64,000 bases of DNA from Nocardia carnea (GTDB lineage Bacteria > Actinomycetota > Actinomycetes > Mycobacteriales > Mycobacteriaceae), in NCBI RefSeq assembly GCF_029868325.1, contig NZ_JARWNW010000085.1:1-64000 (forward strand), in the 5' to 3' direction. Below are positions 49,045 to 58,186 of this stretch, piece after piece. The notes below the pieces were generated by a model. It ran no database searches and was not told where the DNA came from. It worked only from the letters and a program-made list of their open reading frames with translations. Positions within the stretch are counted from its first letter, which is position 1. Every line of letters starts with the position of its first letter. Position numbers and translations under genes: made by a program.

Positions 49045-49297
49045 GCTGCACCCCTGGGTGGTTCGCGCGGTATCGGGCGATGACTCCGTCGATTTCGTGC
49101 TGGGTGCGGGTCTGATATCCGCTCCCGGTGCCGAGGTCGCGCAAGCTTCGCGCCACTCGTTCGAGCACCCCGAGGTCGTAGCATTCGGCCGCCCGCCAGA
49201 GTCGGGAAGCCGCCTCATCCGTTCGGCGGCAGGGGGTCGTTCGCCGCGGTAGCGCGGGTGCCCAGGTCTCGGACTGCTCGCTGTGGATCCCCGGCAT
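49034..49297 (-). CDS. Small hypothetical protein upstream of the Cys-rich gene
   Basis: Protein of 87 residues, basic and mostly helical (DEAASRLWRAAECYDLGVLERVARSLRDLG, then TQHEIDGVIARYRANHPG). No family recognised. A GGAGG ribosome binding site six bases before the ATG strongly supports translation. It forms a two-gene unit with the Cys-rich protein. Confidence 0.7.
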   Translation of the reverse strand: MPGIHSEQSETWAPALPRRTTPCRRTDEAASRLWRAAECYDLGVLERVARSLRDLGTGSGYQTRTQHEIDGVIARYRANHPGVQRGR

Positions 49298-49706
49298 GGT
49301 TGCCTCCGATCGTCGATCGCTGCTCGTTGGACCGTGCTCTATCGCGGGCCCAGTAGAGCGGATCCACCGGAGAATCCGGCCGTGCTGCGGATGATCCGAT
49401 CGAATTGATTCGAAGGCCGAGAACATGATCCGACGGACGTCGGACGCTCATCCGCGGACCACACGCCTCTCATCCAGAGAAAACGGATGCCATTTATGGA
49501 TATCGGCTCGGTTCGGCGTCCGTCGCGCAGGCCGGGCAGTTCCACGGTGGAACTGTCGTATCCAAGTGGAATGATTCACGTTGGAGCAGTTGTGCTTTGG
49601 ATGTGAACGGTGCGAGTATCGGCTGGCTCCGGCGAAGTATGTGGGGAATCCGACCGGACCGGTCAGAACGAACTCGAGGGCGTGATCCAGGGGAAAGCAG
49701 GTTGTC
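49298..49706. other. Divergent intergenic region before the XRE gene
   Basis: Separates the minus-strand small genes from the plus-strand XRE-DUF397 pair and must carry both promoters. Only short unsupported frames; no clear palindrome or terminator seen. Confidence 0.5.
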
Positions 49707-50585
49707 ATGGCAGATATCGGTTCGACCCTTCCGCGTCGCCAAATCGGGCGATATCTGCGGGACCTACGGCAGGGCGCCGGGCTCACCATCGCGGAAGTGG
49801 CGCGGCGTATCGAACGCGGCGCCACTACCGTGCAACGCCTGGAAACCGGGGCAGCCGAACGAATCCGGCTATGGGATATCGAAGCGATCTGCCGCGTATG
49901 CGGTGCCGATGAGACCACGATCGAGGCGCTGAAAGGACTTGCTCAACAGGGCAACAGCAAAAGCTGGTGGCATCAGTACGGCGACTTGATCCCGCTGAAC
50001 TTCGACGTCTACATGGGTCTGGAAGCGGACGCGCGAAAACTGACGTCGTTCCAGGAGCTCGTTCCAGGGTTGTTGCAGACCTCGGATTACGCACGGACGC
50101 TGACCCGGCTTGCCCACCCAGCCGAACCGGACAGTGAAATCGCTCGGCGAGTCGAATTGCGCGGGCGTCGCCAGATCATGCTGACGAAGAAAAACAATCC
50201 CGTTCCCTTCGAAGTGATCCTGGATGAATCGGTTCTGCACAGGGTGATCGGAAGCCGTCGAATCATGGCAGCACAGCTCCGACACTTGGCGGATATCGGT
50301 ACGCGGGCGAATATCGGCATCCGAATCCTCCCGTTCGGCGCAGGCGTGCCTTTGGGAGATCTGACCGGGCCATTCACCATCCTGGACTTCGATGATCCTG
50401 CGGGTGCCGGTCCCTTCGCGCCACCCGTGGTCTATGCCGAGGGGTACACCGGAGCTATGTACTTCGACGACCTGCGACTTATCGACCGGTATAGGGGCGC
50501 ACATGCGGGCCTTTGGCGGGTAGCGTTGGGTGAGCAGGAAAGCAGGCAACTGCTACGCGAGAAGGCAAGGGAGTTCGCAAGATGA
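49707..50585 (+). CDS. XRE-family regulator with DUF5753 domain
   Basis: Protein of 292 residues. N-terminal HTH at about residues 12-68 (LRDLRQGAGLTIAEVARRIERGATTVQRLETG), then the DUF5753 domain beginning at SWWHQYGDLIPLNFDVYMGLEADARKLTSFQELVPGLLQTSDYARTL and ending with VVYAEGYTGAMYFDDLRLIDRYRGAHAGL. Such proteins occur in dozens in Nocardia and Streptomyces with a DUF397 partner and influence development or secondary metabolism. Its stop overlaps the DUF397 gene by four bases. Confidence 0.93.
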   Translation: MADIGSTLPRRQIGRYLRDLRQGAGLTIAEVARRIERGATTVQRLETGAAERIRLWDIEAICRVCGADETTIEALKGLAQQGNSKSWWHQYGDLIPLNFDVYMGLEADARKLTSFQELVPGLLQTSDYARTLTRLAHPAEPDSEIARRVELRGRRQIMLTKKNNPVPFEVILDESVLHRVIGSRRIMAAQLRHLADIGTRANIGIRILPFGAGVPLGDLTGPFTILDFDDPAGAGPFAPPVVYAEGYTGAMYFDDLRLIDRYRGAHAGLWRVALGEQESRQLLREKAREFAR

Positions 50586-50788
50586 GCGTCGATCGATCCG
50601 AAACCCGCTGGTTCAAGAGCAGCTACAGCGGCGGCAGCCAGGATTGCGTCGAGGTCGCGTTCATCGAAGGCGATGTGGTCGGTGTGCGCGACTCGAAGGA
50701 TCGCGGCGGCCCGGCTCTGTCCTTCACCCCTGCGGCCTGGGAGGCCTTCACTTCGAACGCCCGCGCCGGCCGATTCGACCGGCAGTAG
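50582..50788 (+). CDS. DUF397 small protein
   Basis: Protein of 68 residues with the DUF397 pattern WFKSSYSGGSQDCVEVAF, VGVRDSKDRGGPALSFTPAAWEAF. It is the small partner of the upstream XRE/DUF5753 regulator, as in the WhiJ/BldB-like pairs of Streptomyces. ATGA overlap with that gene. Confidence 0.93.
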   Translation: MSVDRSETRWFKSSYSGGSQDCVEVAFIEGDVVGVRDSKDRGGPALSFTPAAWEAFTSNARAGRFDRQ

Positions 50789-51265
50789 CCCACAGTGAAG
50801 TAATCATGGACGGCCGAGGACCGGTGTCGATCGCGATTCGCCCCGATCCTGCGGCACAGGTGCACCGCAGCACCGCCAGGAGCCCGCCGGCCTTCGTGGT
50901 GGCGGAGCCCTACCGGAGCGGTGCAGCAGGTGCACAGGCAGGCCGGGAAACTACGGATCAACACGTTTCCGGGCGAACCCGCGCGGCTCGATCCAAGGAC
51001 TCGGATAACCGGGAAGTGTCGTTGGCGAGGCAGATTGCGGCGATCTGAGCATCCGCGTATCCGATCGGCCGGCCTCGGGCTGCTCCGGGATGTCCACCTC
51101 GGCGGCGTAAGGCCGACTGCGCTCGTAGAGCTCGTGCAATAGCCGTTTCGGGCGCACTGCCACGGCGAGTATCCCGGCGCTACGGAGCGGCGCAGTAGCT
51201 ACGCACCAGGAGCTATGCTAGCGTAGCTACGCTTGAGTTTCTAAAATAAGGAAGAGGTCCTCCGC
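50789..51265. other. Intergenic region before the glycosidase gene
   Basis: No supported gene. Its last 80 bases hold repeated GTAGCTACGC-type elements and an AT-rich stretch (GAGTTTCTAAAATAAGGAAG) with the ribosome binding site of the glycosidase gene. Confidence 0.5.
51220..51233. promoter_or_regulatory. Perfect 14-bp palindrome before the glycosidase gene
   Basis: AGCGTAGCTACGCT is perfectly palindromic. The half TAGCTACGC also occurs 28 bases upstream at 51196-51204. A TetR gene follows the glycosidase, so this is a candidate TetR operator. Inference from position. Confidence 0.6.
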
Positions 51266-52744
51266 ATGACCGAACCCCAGCCGCGCGCCGAGATCATGCC
51301 CATCATGGTCGACTGGTCGACCATGACCGCGACCTCCCGCACCACGCTGACCACGCATCTCTGGACAGCGCCCCCGCTGCAGCGCAGTTCACCGATCCAC
51401 GACAAAGCGTTCGAGGCGCTGCGCGCACTCGGCGTCGATTACGCCCGGTTCCTGCCCTGGTGGTCCTCGCCGAGACTGTCGGTGCCGGAACTCGACCCGC
51501 CCCGGGACGGCAAAACCTCCTGGGATTTCGGTCGGCTCGACGAATTCGTCGACGATTTCCTGGAAGCCACCTCCGGCCGGCCGGTCGTAGCCAACTTCGC
51601 AACCATCCCCACCTGGATGTTCGAAACACCGGAACCGGTGGTCCCCGACGAAGATCCCGCTGCGACCAACTGGGAATACGAGCAGGGCACGGAGTTCCGG
51701 GATCCCACCCTCGTGGAAGTGGCCGAGCATTTCGAACGGATCGGCCGTTGGTACATCGACGGCGGATTCGTCGATCAATTCGATGTGCGGCACATATCCG
51801 GCCGTAACCATCGATTCGCCTACTGGGAGGTGTTGTGTGAACCCGATATGGGCCACCAGCTCTCCCCACAGGTTTACACCCGGCTCTACGATGCGGTTGT
51901 CGAACGCCTGCGTGCCGTCGATCCGCAGATGAAATTCATCGGGCTCTCGCTCAGTCTGGTGGATCTGGACCCGGAATACTTCTGGCATTTCCTCGACCCG
52001 GCCAACCATCGCGACGGTATTCCGCTGGACGCCATTTCCTACCACTTCTACGCGGTGCCCGACATCTTGAATCCATTCGGCCTCGAAGGCAACGCCCCTT
52101 TCGACACCTGGTACGGCAAGCTCTTCTCCCAGGCCGATGGTTTTCTCCGCCAGGTGCAGCTGATCGAATCCATCAAGAGTCGGCTTTCGCCGGATACCGA
52201 AACTCATATCAACGAACTCGGCACTTTCGCACCGGATGTCATGAACCCGGCGCCCGACACGCCCACGGAGTATTGGGCGCTCAGCGGTGCGGTCGTCGCC
52301 TACATCTGGTCGCGGCTGACGGCTCTGGGTATCGACCTCGTGGGGGTGGCGGAATTCATCGATTACCCAGGGATGAACCACGGTGTCTCGCTGCTGGACT
52401 GGGAAACGGGCGAACCCAACGCACGGTACCGAGTTCTGAAACTCCTGCTCGACAACTTCGGCCCGGGTGACACCCTGCACCCGAACGCCCCCCTGCCCCC
52501 CATGCTGGCGACCAGGCTCCACAGCCAGGCCTTTGTCTCCCCGGAGGGGCAGCGCAAGATCCTGCTCGTCAACAAGTATCCGGAAACGGTGCGTGTGCAG
52601 GTCACCGATCCGGTGCGGTATATCCACACGATCGACACAGCCACCGGAGCGGGTCCGGCGATCACCCGTCCGGTGGAGAGTGGGATGGTTGAACTGGGGC
52701 CGTTCGGTACCGCAGTCGCCTTCGTCGAAGCCGGCGCCGACTAG
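51266..52744 (+). CDS. Clan GH-A glycoside hydrolase (GH39-like)
   Basis: Cytoplasmic-looking glycosidase of 492 residues. A TIM-barrel N-terminal two thirds carries a likely acid/base glutamate in YWEVLCEPD (near residue 192) and a likely nucleophile glutamate in ETHINELGTF (near residue 317), the clan-A spacing. YARFLPWWSSPRL and IPTWMFETPEP resemble GH39-type xylosidase/iduronidase segments. The last 90 residues form a beta domain. No signal peptide, so the substrate is probably an imported or internal sugar. A downstream TetR gene 37 bases away probably regulates it. Confidence 0.8.
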   Translation: MTEPQPRAEIMPIMVDWSTMTATSRTTLTTHLWTAPPLQRSSPIHDKAFEALRALGVDYARFLPWWSSPRLSVPELDPPRDGKTSWDFGRLDEFVDDFLEATSGRPVVANFATIPTWMFETPEPVVPDEDPAATNWEYEQGTEFRDPTLVEVAEHFERIGRWYIDGGFVDQFDVRHISGRNHRFAYWEVLCEPDMGHQLSPQVYTRLYDAVVERLRAVDPQMKFIGLSLSLVDLDPEYFWHFLDPANHRDGIPLDAISYHFYAVPDILNPFGLEGNAPFDTWYGKLFSQADGFLRQVQLIESIKSRLSPDTETHINELGTFAPDVMNPAPDTPTEYWALSGAVVAYIWSRLTALGIDLVGVAEFIDYPGMNHGVSLLDWETGEPNARYRVLKLLLDNFGPGDTLHPNAPLPPMLATRLHSQAFVSPEGQRKILLVNKYPETVRVQVTDPVRYIHTIDTATGAGPAITRPVESGMVELGPFGTAVAFVEAGAD

Positions 52745-52781
52745 TCTGCTCGGGAAGTCCCGTGCGATATCGGAGGGTCGA

Positions 52782-53390
52782 ATGCCTGCAAAACCTGGCC
52801 GCCGAAGCGATGCCGAAGTGGTGGCGGCCGTCCATACGGCCGTCGTCGAGGAAGTCCTCGAAGTGGGTATGGGCAAGCTGACCATGGACGGTATCGCACA
52901 GCGCGCCGGTATCGCGAAAACCTCGCTGTACCGGCGCTGGGACAATCCGCAGGCGGTGCTGTTGGACGCCGCTCGCAGCGGATTCCCCCAGGACAACGCG
53001 GAGCCCGTCCTCACCGGTGATATGCGCCGAGACCTTGTCGAGGCACTCCGGCTGATGGTCGCCTGGATGGCCACCCCCACAGCACAGGTAACAGGCATGA
53101 TCCTGGCCGAGCGTGCCCGCTATCCGGAATTGGCGGAGGCCGTGTACCGCGATGTATTCGACCCGAAGGGCGGGCGATTCACCACAATGGTGTTACAGCA
53201 TTACGCCGAATCCGGCCGGATAAACCCGGCGGTGGTCACCCCCGTGGTGCTCGATATCGGCGAGGCGCTCGTCCTCAAGTACTTGCTGGACGCCGGCTCC
53301 CTCCCCGGTGACAGCACCTTGATCGATATCGTCGACCAGGTGATCCTTCCTGCGGTCGACCGTCCGGACCGGCCGGCCCCGTTGCGCTGA
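52782..53390 (+). CDS. TetR-family regulator
   Basis: TetR-type repressor of 202 residues. The HTH is at about residues 12-58 (LTMDGIAQRAGIAKTSLYRRWDNPQAVLLDA). The C-terminal domain (TetR_C type) includes MTGMILAERARYPELAEAVYRDVF. The ATG has GGAGGG upstream. It lies directly after the glycosidase gene and likely binds the palindrome at 51220. Confidence 0.9.
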   Translation: MPAKPGRRSDAEVVAAVHTAVVEEVLEVGMGKLTMDGIAQRAGIAKTSLYRRWDNPQAVLLDAARSGFPQDNAEPVLTGDMRRDLVEALRLMVAWMATPTAQVTGMILAERARYPELAEAVYRDVFDPKGGRFTTMVLQHYAESGRINPAVVTPVVLDIGEALVLKYLLDAGSLPGDSTLIDIVDQVILPAVDRPDRPAPLR

Positions 53391-53526
53391 GCCCGGGCTG
53401 CCGACCGACACGGGTGGCCTCGCCGGTGGTTCGAAAGCCTGTCCTGTCACGGTGGCCCGCGGTCTCGAACTTTGTCCACCCTTCGCGTGGCCGGTGGTGG
53501 TGTGCCCACGCCCGGCAACGCGGGAA

Positions 53527-54531
53527 TCAGGCCGGTTGGCCCGCCGGTTCCTCCGTCCATTCCGGCGGCAGATCGAACAGCGGGAAAAGCCGTTCGGTAT
53601 CGAGGAAGAAGTTCAGGCCCGCGATCACGCCGTCCTGCATTTCCAGCACCGTGACCGACCACGGCACCCAGCGGCCGGGTTCGCCGCTCGGCTTGTAGTG
53701 GCCGAAAGCCGGGTGGCCGTTGGCGCCGCCCAGGGGGACCAGCCGGGAATTGCGGCAGGCCGCGCCCGTGCCGAGCATGAAGGCGGCGACATTCTCCGGG
53801 CCCGAGATCCAAAGATCGAAGGGCGGCATGGACAGCGCCACATCGGTTTTCAGCAGCGCGGTGAGGGCGTCCATATCGTAGGCCTCGAACGCGGTGACGA
53901 AATCGTTGATCAGTTTGCGCTGATCGGTATCGGTTTCGTCGTAGCTGTCGGTTTCGGCCGGTTTGACCTTGCTCATCGTGGCGCGGGCGCGCTGCAGGGC
54001 GCTGTTCACCGACGCCGTGCTCATGGTGAGCGCTTCGGCGGTTTCGTTGGCCGAGAAACGCAGCACCTCGCGCATGATCAGGATGGCGCGCTGGGTGGCG
54101 GGCAGATGCTGGCAGGCGGCGACGAAGGCGAGGCGCAGGCTGTCCTTGGCGCTGGCATGATCGGCGGGATCGGACCCGAAGGCGAGCGAGTTCGGGATGG
54201 GCTCGACCCAGACGTAGTCGGGTTTGGGCGGGCCGAGCGGATGGTCAGGGGTGCCGGGGCTGGACAGGTCCATCGGCCGGGCCCGGCGCTGGGGACCGTC
54301 GAGCATATCCAGGCAGATATTGGTGGTGATCTTGTACAGCCAGGAACGCAGACTGGACCGGCCCTCGAACGAGTCGTAGGACTTCCAGGCCCGGGTGAAG
54401 GCGTCCTGGACGGCATCCTCGGCCTCGAAGGACGAACCCAGCATGCGGTAGGCGTAGGCGCAGAGCTCACGCCGATGTGATTCGAAGGATCTCAGTACGT
54501 CGGCGTCGATCGTGCCGGTCTGCTCGCTCAT
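53527..54531 (-). CDS. SigG-like ECF sigma factor with SnoaL-type C-terminal domain
   Basis: ECF sigma factor of 334 residues. Region 2 lies at about residues 15-85 (AYRMLGSSFEAEDAVQDAFTRAWKSYDSFEGRSSLRSWLYKI) and region 4 at about 135-190 (CQHLPATQRAILIMREVLRFSANETAEALTMSTASVNSALQRARATM). An NTF2/SnoaL-like domain fills residues 205-325 (FVTAFEAYDMDALTALLKTDVALSMPPFDLWISG). This layout is that of the SigG/SigJ-like sigma factors that carry their own regulatory domain and lack a classical anti-sigma partner. The ATG giving MSEQTGTID was chosen. Confidence 0.9.
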   Translation of the reverse strand: MSEQTGTIDADVLRSFESHRRELCAYAYRMLGSSFEAEDAVQDAFTRAWKSYDSFEGRSSLRSWLYKITTNICLDMLDGPQRRARPMDLSSPGTPDHPLGPPKPDYVWVEPIPNSLAFGSDPADHASAKDSLRLAFVAACQHLPATQRAILIMREVLRFSANETAEALTMSTASVNSALQRARATMSKVKPAETDSYDETDTDQRKLINDFVTAFEAYDMDALTALLKTDVALSMPPFDLWISGPENVAAFMLGTGAACRNSRLVPLGGANGHPAFGHYKPSGEPGRWVPWSVTVLEMQDGVIAGLNFFLDTERLFPLFDLPPEWTEEPAGQPA

Positions 54532-55022
54532 GGTGTCACTGTGGCACAGCACACCGACACGTGAACAGAGGATGAAAAACCCTGTTCACAGGCGCGCCAC
54601 TGCAGTCCCGGCAGGCACAACCGCCACATGTGCGACATCCGTCGCGGCGCCGTCCGGCGGTATCTCGGTTCGGCGGGTTCGTGCCGCGAAACCGCCGGTC
54701 TCGCCCTTCCGGCGGCGGTGCGCCCGGTCGTCCGGCCCTCGGCTGCTCCGCCGGAGCGGACCAGGCGCCGGATATTCCGCGGTCCACCCCTATGGACGCG
54801 TGGCAGCGCCTGAGCCGGTGAACGGGCCGCCGGCATGCTGCGGCCCGTCGGATACGCGGGCTCCGTTCGGACGCTCATCGAGATCGGTGGCCGATGTTCG
54901 CCATCGCATTCCTGGGCCGCAGCGGAAAGTTTCCGGCGCCGCCGATGAGTTTCCGAAGCGGCCGCCGTCTCTACCCACAAGCCGGCCAGAGACCACACCA
55001 CCGCTTCGAGAGGACCGAAACC
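54532..55022. other. Divergent region between the sigma factor and VOC gene
   Basis: About 490 bases without a supportable gene; small frames on both strands look like GC-rich shadows. It should hold both promoters; no clear sigma-specific motif was picked out. Confidence 0.5.
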
Positions 55023-55442
55023 GTGAGCAGCAAGATGATTTTCGTGAACCTGCCCGTCACCGACCTGGCACGTTCCAAGAATTTCTACGAATCGCTGGGC
55101 TGGAAGGTGAACGACGATTTCACCGACGAGAATGCCGCGTGCATCGTGGTCGACGACAATATCTGCCTGATGCTGCTCACCCACGAGCACTTCGGGGTGT
55201 TCAGCAAGCGGCCGATCGCCGACACCAAAGCCGCCACCGGAGCCGCTTACGCACTATCGCTCGGCAGTGCCGACGAGGTGGACCGGCTCACCGATGCGGC
55301 CGTCGCCGCCGGTGGTACCGAAGAGGTCAACACCGATAAGCAGGCGCAGGAAGCGCAGGTCGGGATGCACGGCCGCACCTTCCTGGACCCGGACGGGCAC
55401 CAGTGGGAGCCGTTCTACATGAACTACCCCGGCGCCGAATAG
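55023..55442 (+). CDS. VOC-family (glyoxalase/bleomycin resistance-like) protein
   Basis: Small cytoplasmic protein of 139 residues with the two beta-alpha-beta-beta-beta units of the vicinal oxygen chelate fold: MIFVNLPVTDLARSKNFYESLGWKVND at the start and GMHGRTFLDPDGHQWEPFYMN at the end. Metal-binding positions could be H (GHQWE) and E. It fits the group often found beside SigG-like sigma factors, and may be a detoxification or resistance enzyme. GTG is used as start; ATG four codons later is possible. Confidence 0.88.
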   Translation: MSSKMIFVNLPVTDLARSKNFYESLGWKVNDDFTDENAACIVVDDNICLMLLTHEHFGVFSKRPIADTKAATGAAYALSLGSADEVDRLTDAAVAAGGTEEVNTDKQAQEAQVGMHGRTFLDPDGHQWEPFYMNYPGAE

Positions 55443-55458
55443 CAGCGCGTACCGATAC

Positions 55459-55494
55459 GAATGTCCCGGTCGACAGGTGTCGACCGGGACATTC
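55459..55494. terminator. Terminator after the VOC gene
   Basis: Seventeen-bp perfect arms (GAATGTCCCGGTCGACA and its complement) around GG, followed by TGCTGTTT. A very strong hairpin 16 bases after the stop. Confidence 0.9.
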
Positions 55495-55637
55495 TGCTGT
55501 TTCGGCTCTGCCGGCGACAGCGGATTCGGCTGAAGAACCATCAAGGTCCGTAACCGGCGCGAGCACGGCACCTCGAGTGCTTACGCGGCCGCCGCCGTGA
55601 GCCGGACGGGACGGCGACTATCCGCGCCCCCGGAAGC

Positions 55638-56420
55638 TCACTTACCGCTGAAGGTGGGCTTGCGCTTCTCCTTGAAGGCCTTCGGGCCTTCCTTGGCGTC
55701 CGCGGACTGGAAGACCGCCATACCGAGCTTGGCGTCGATCTGGAACGCCTCTTCCTCGGGCATGCATTCGGTATCGCGGATGGTCTGCAGGATCGCCTGC
55801 ACCGCGAGCGGGCCGTTGGCGGCGATCAGGTCGGCCAGTTCGAGGGCCTTGTCCAGCGCCTGGCCGTCCGGGACGACATGGCCGACGAGACCGATCTCCT
55901 TGGCCTCCGCGGCGCTGAGATGCCGGCCGGTGAGCAGAATATCGGCGGCGACGGTGTAGGGGACCTGACGGACCAGCCGGACCGCGGAGCCGCCCAGCGG
56001 GAACAGGCCCCAGCGCGCCTCGGAGACACCGAACTTGGCGCTCTCACCGGCGACCCGGATATCGGTGCCCTGCAGGATCTCGGTACCGCCGGCGATGGCA
56101 GCCCCCTCGACAGCCGCGATGAGCGGTTTCGTGAGGCGGCGGCCCTTGAGCAGTGCCTCGATCTTGGACAGATCCCAGCCACCTCCGGCAAACGAGTCCC
56201 CGGGGTGCTGCTGCGTCATACCCTTGAGGTCGGCGCCCGCGCAGAACGCGCCGCCGGCGCCGGTCAGGATCGCGACCCGGATCTCCGGATCGTTGTCCAC
56301 CTGATCCCAGGCGTCGCGCATGATCGCCATCATTTCGCCCGAGAGCGCGTTGCGGGCCTCGGGGCGATTCATGGTGACGATGAGGACGTGGCCGCGCTTC
56401 TCGACGAGGCATTGAGGCAT
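55638..56420 (-). CDS. echA19: EchA19, sterol side-chain enoyl-CoA hydratase
   Basis: Crotonase-fold hydratase of 260 residues. EchA19 hydrates unsaturated steroid side-chain CoA esters. Oxyanion-hole segments [11 protein letters not shown] near residue 62 and [19 protein letters not shown] near 105; catalytic glutamates in [12 protein letters not shown]. It is divergent from fadD19, the same pairing as Rv3516 and Rv3515c, with a KstR-type box between. The ATG giving [10 protein letters not shown] was chosen. Confidence 0.92.
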   Translation of the reverse strand: MPQCLVEKRGHVLIVTMNRPEARNALSGEMMAIMRDAWDQVDNDPEIRVAILTGAGGAFCAGADLKGMTQQHPGDSFAGGGWDLSKIEALLKGRRLTKPLIAAVEGAAIAGGTEILQGTDIRVAGESAKFGVSEARWGLFPLGGSAVRLVRQVPYTVAADILLTGRHLSAAEAKEIGLVGHVVPDGQALDKALELADLIAANGPLAVQAILQTIRDTECMPEEEAFQIDAKLGMAVFQSADAKEGPKAFKEKRKPTFSGK

Positions 56421-56457
56421 CGTTGTTTCTCCTGTTACTCGGACCCTTGCCAGAAAC

Positions 56458-56471
56458 AGTAACACGTTCTA
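56458..56471. promoter_or_regulatory. KstR-type operator between echA19 and fadD19
   Basis: AGTAACACGTTCTA (reverse TAGAACGTGTTACT) matches the consensus with one edge mismatch. TATTTT overlaps its end and lies seven bases before the fadD19 GTG. Confidence 0.75.
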
Positions 56472-56482
56472 TTTTTGACCTT

Positions 56483-58129
56483 GTGACGTACAACATAGCC
56501 GACCTCGTCGAACACACAATCGATCTCGTGCCGGACCGGGTTGCGCTGGCTGACGACCACCGCTCGGAGACCTTTGCCCAACTGGAGGACCGCGCCAACA
56601 GACTGGCGCACTACCTGCTGGAACACGGAGTACAGCCGGGCGACAAGGTCGGCATCTACTCGCGCAACACCATCGAGGCCGTCGAGTCGATGCTGGCGGT
56701 CTTCAAAGCGCGGGCAGTGATGGTCAACGTCAACTTCCGCTACGTCGAGAACGAGTTGCAGTACATCTTCGAAAATTCGGACATGGTGGCGCTGATCCAC
56801 GAGCGCCGCTACACCGACAAGGTGACCAACGTCCGGTCGAAGGTGCAGCAGTTGAAGACTGTGCTCGTGGTCGACGACGGCACCGATGCGGCCACCGCCG
56901 AAGGTTCGGTGGATTACGAAGCGGCCCTGGCGGAATCATCCGGCGAACGCGATTTCGGCGATCGCTCCAGCGACGACATCTTCATGCTCTACACCGGCGG
57001 CACCACCGGGATGCCCAAGGGCGTCATGTGGCGCCACGAGGATTGGTGGCGCGTGCTCGGCGGCGGCATCAACTTCATGACCGGCGAATACGTGCAGGAC
57101 GAATGGCAGCAGGCCAAGAACGGCGCGGCCGGCGGCCAGATGGTGCGGTACCCGATTCCGCCGCTGATCCACGGTGGTTCGCAGACCGCCGTCTTCCACG
57201 GTCTGTTCGACGGCGGCAAGACCATCATGATCCCGGAATTCGACGCGCACACCGTCTGGCAGGCCGTCGACACCCACGCCATCAACATGATCTTCATCAC
57301 CGGCGATGCCATGGCCCGGCCGATGCTGGATGCGCTCGAGGCCGGACATCCGGAAAAGGGCGAGCCCTACCAGCACACCAGCCTGTGGGCCATGGCCAGC
57401 AGTGCGGCGCTGTTCTCCCCGTCGCTCAAGGACCGCTATATCGAGCTGCTCCCGAATACGGTCATCACCGATTCGATCGGCTCCTCGGAAACCGGGTTCG
57501 GCGGTATCTCCATCGCCGCCAAGGGCGCCACCCACACCGGTGGACCGCGAGTGAAGATCGACGCGTCGACCGCGGTGATCGACGACGACGGCAACCCGGT
57601 GACCCCCGGCTCCGGGCAGGTCGGCCTGCTGGCCCGTAAGGGGCATATCCCGGTCGGTTACTACAACGACCCGGTGAAGACCGCGGCGACGTTCAAGGAA
57701 TACAACGGCGTCCGTTACTCGATCCCCGGCGACTACGCGCGGGTCGAGGAAGACGGCACCGTCACGATGCTGGGCCGCGGCTCGGTGAGCATCAACAGCG
57801 GCGGCGAGAAGATCTACCCCGAAGAGGTCGAGGGCGCGCTGAAATGCCACCCCGAAATCTTCGACGCCCTGGTGGTCGGTGTTCCCGACGAACGCTGGGG
57901 TCAGCGGGTGGCGGCCGTGGTGCAGTGCCGCGGCGGCAAACGCCCCACCCTCGAGGAGCTGCGCCCGGTCCTGACCCAGGAGATCTCCTCCTACAAGATG
58001 CCGCGCAGCCTGTGGTTCGTCGACGAGATCAAACGGTCCCCGGCCGGTAAGCCCGACTACAAGTGGGCCAAGGCGCAAACCGAGGAGCGCGACGCCGACG
58101 AGCATTCCCAGGCGGGTAGCTCGTCGTAA
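56483..58129 (+). CDS. fadD19: FadD19, steroid side-chain acyl-CoA ligase
   Basis: AMP-forming acyl-CoA synthetase of 548 residues that activates the C26 carboxylate of 3-oxo-cholestenoate made by CYP125. P-loop YTGGTTGMPKG near residue 175, MWRHEDWWRVLGGGINF after it, adenylation motif DSIGSSETGFGG, and C-terminal VSINSGGEKIYPEEVEGALKCHPEIFDALVVGVPDERWGQ. The lysine is in SPAGKPDYKWAK. The GTG was chosen as start because the frame upstream crosses the KstR box; proximity of the TATTTT element suggests a leaderless message. Confidence 0.95.
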   Translation: MTYNIADLVEHTIDLVPDRVALADDHRSETFAQLEDRANRLAHYLLEHGVQPGDKVGIYSRNTIEAVESMLAVFKARAVMVNVNFRYVENELQYIFENSDMVALIHERRYTDKVTNVRSKVQQLKTVLVVDDGTDAATAEGSVDYEAALAESSGERDFGDRSSDDIFMLYTGGTTGMPKGVMWRHEDWWRVLGGGINFMTGEYVQDEWQQAKNGAAGGQMVRYPIPPLIHGGSQTAVFHGLFDGGKTIMIPEFDAHTVWQAVDTHAINMIFITGDAMARPMLDALEAGHPEKGEPYQHTSLWAMASSAALFSPSLKDRYIELLPNTVITDSIGSSETGFGGISIAAKGATHTGGPRVKIDASTAVIDDDGNPVTPGSGQVGLLARKGHIPVGYYNDPVKTAATFKEYNGVRYSIPGDYARVEEDGTVTMLGRGSVSINSGGEKIYPEEVEGALKCHPEIFDALVVGVPDERWGQRVAAVVQCRGGKRPTLEELRPVLTQEISSYKMPRSLWFVDEIKRSPAGKPDYKWAKAQTEERDADEHSQAGSSS

Positions 58130-58138
58130 TCTCGGCCG

Positions 58139-58172
58139 ACTCGGGACTGCCGGAACGCCGGCAGTCCCGAGT
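58139..58172. terminator. Bidirectional terminator between fadD19 and the HxlR gene
   Basis: Fifteen-bp perfect arms ACTCGGGACTGCCGG and CCGGCAGTCCCGAGT around AACG, followed by GGTCTATCTCTT. It stands between converging genes. Confidence 0.88.
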
Positions 58173-58186
58173 GGTCTATCTCTTGA

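Noticed and set aside
49100..49218. N-terminal extension of the Cys-rich protein
   Set aside because: Overlaps the upstream small gene, which has a strong ribosome binding site; the GTG at 49044 fits coupling better.
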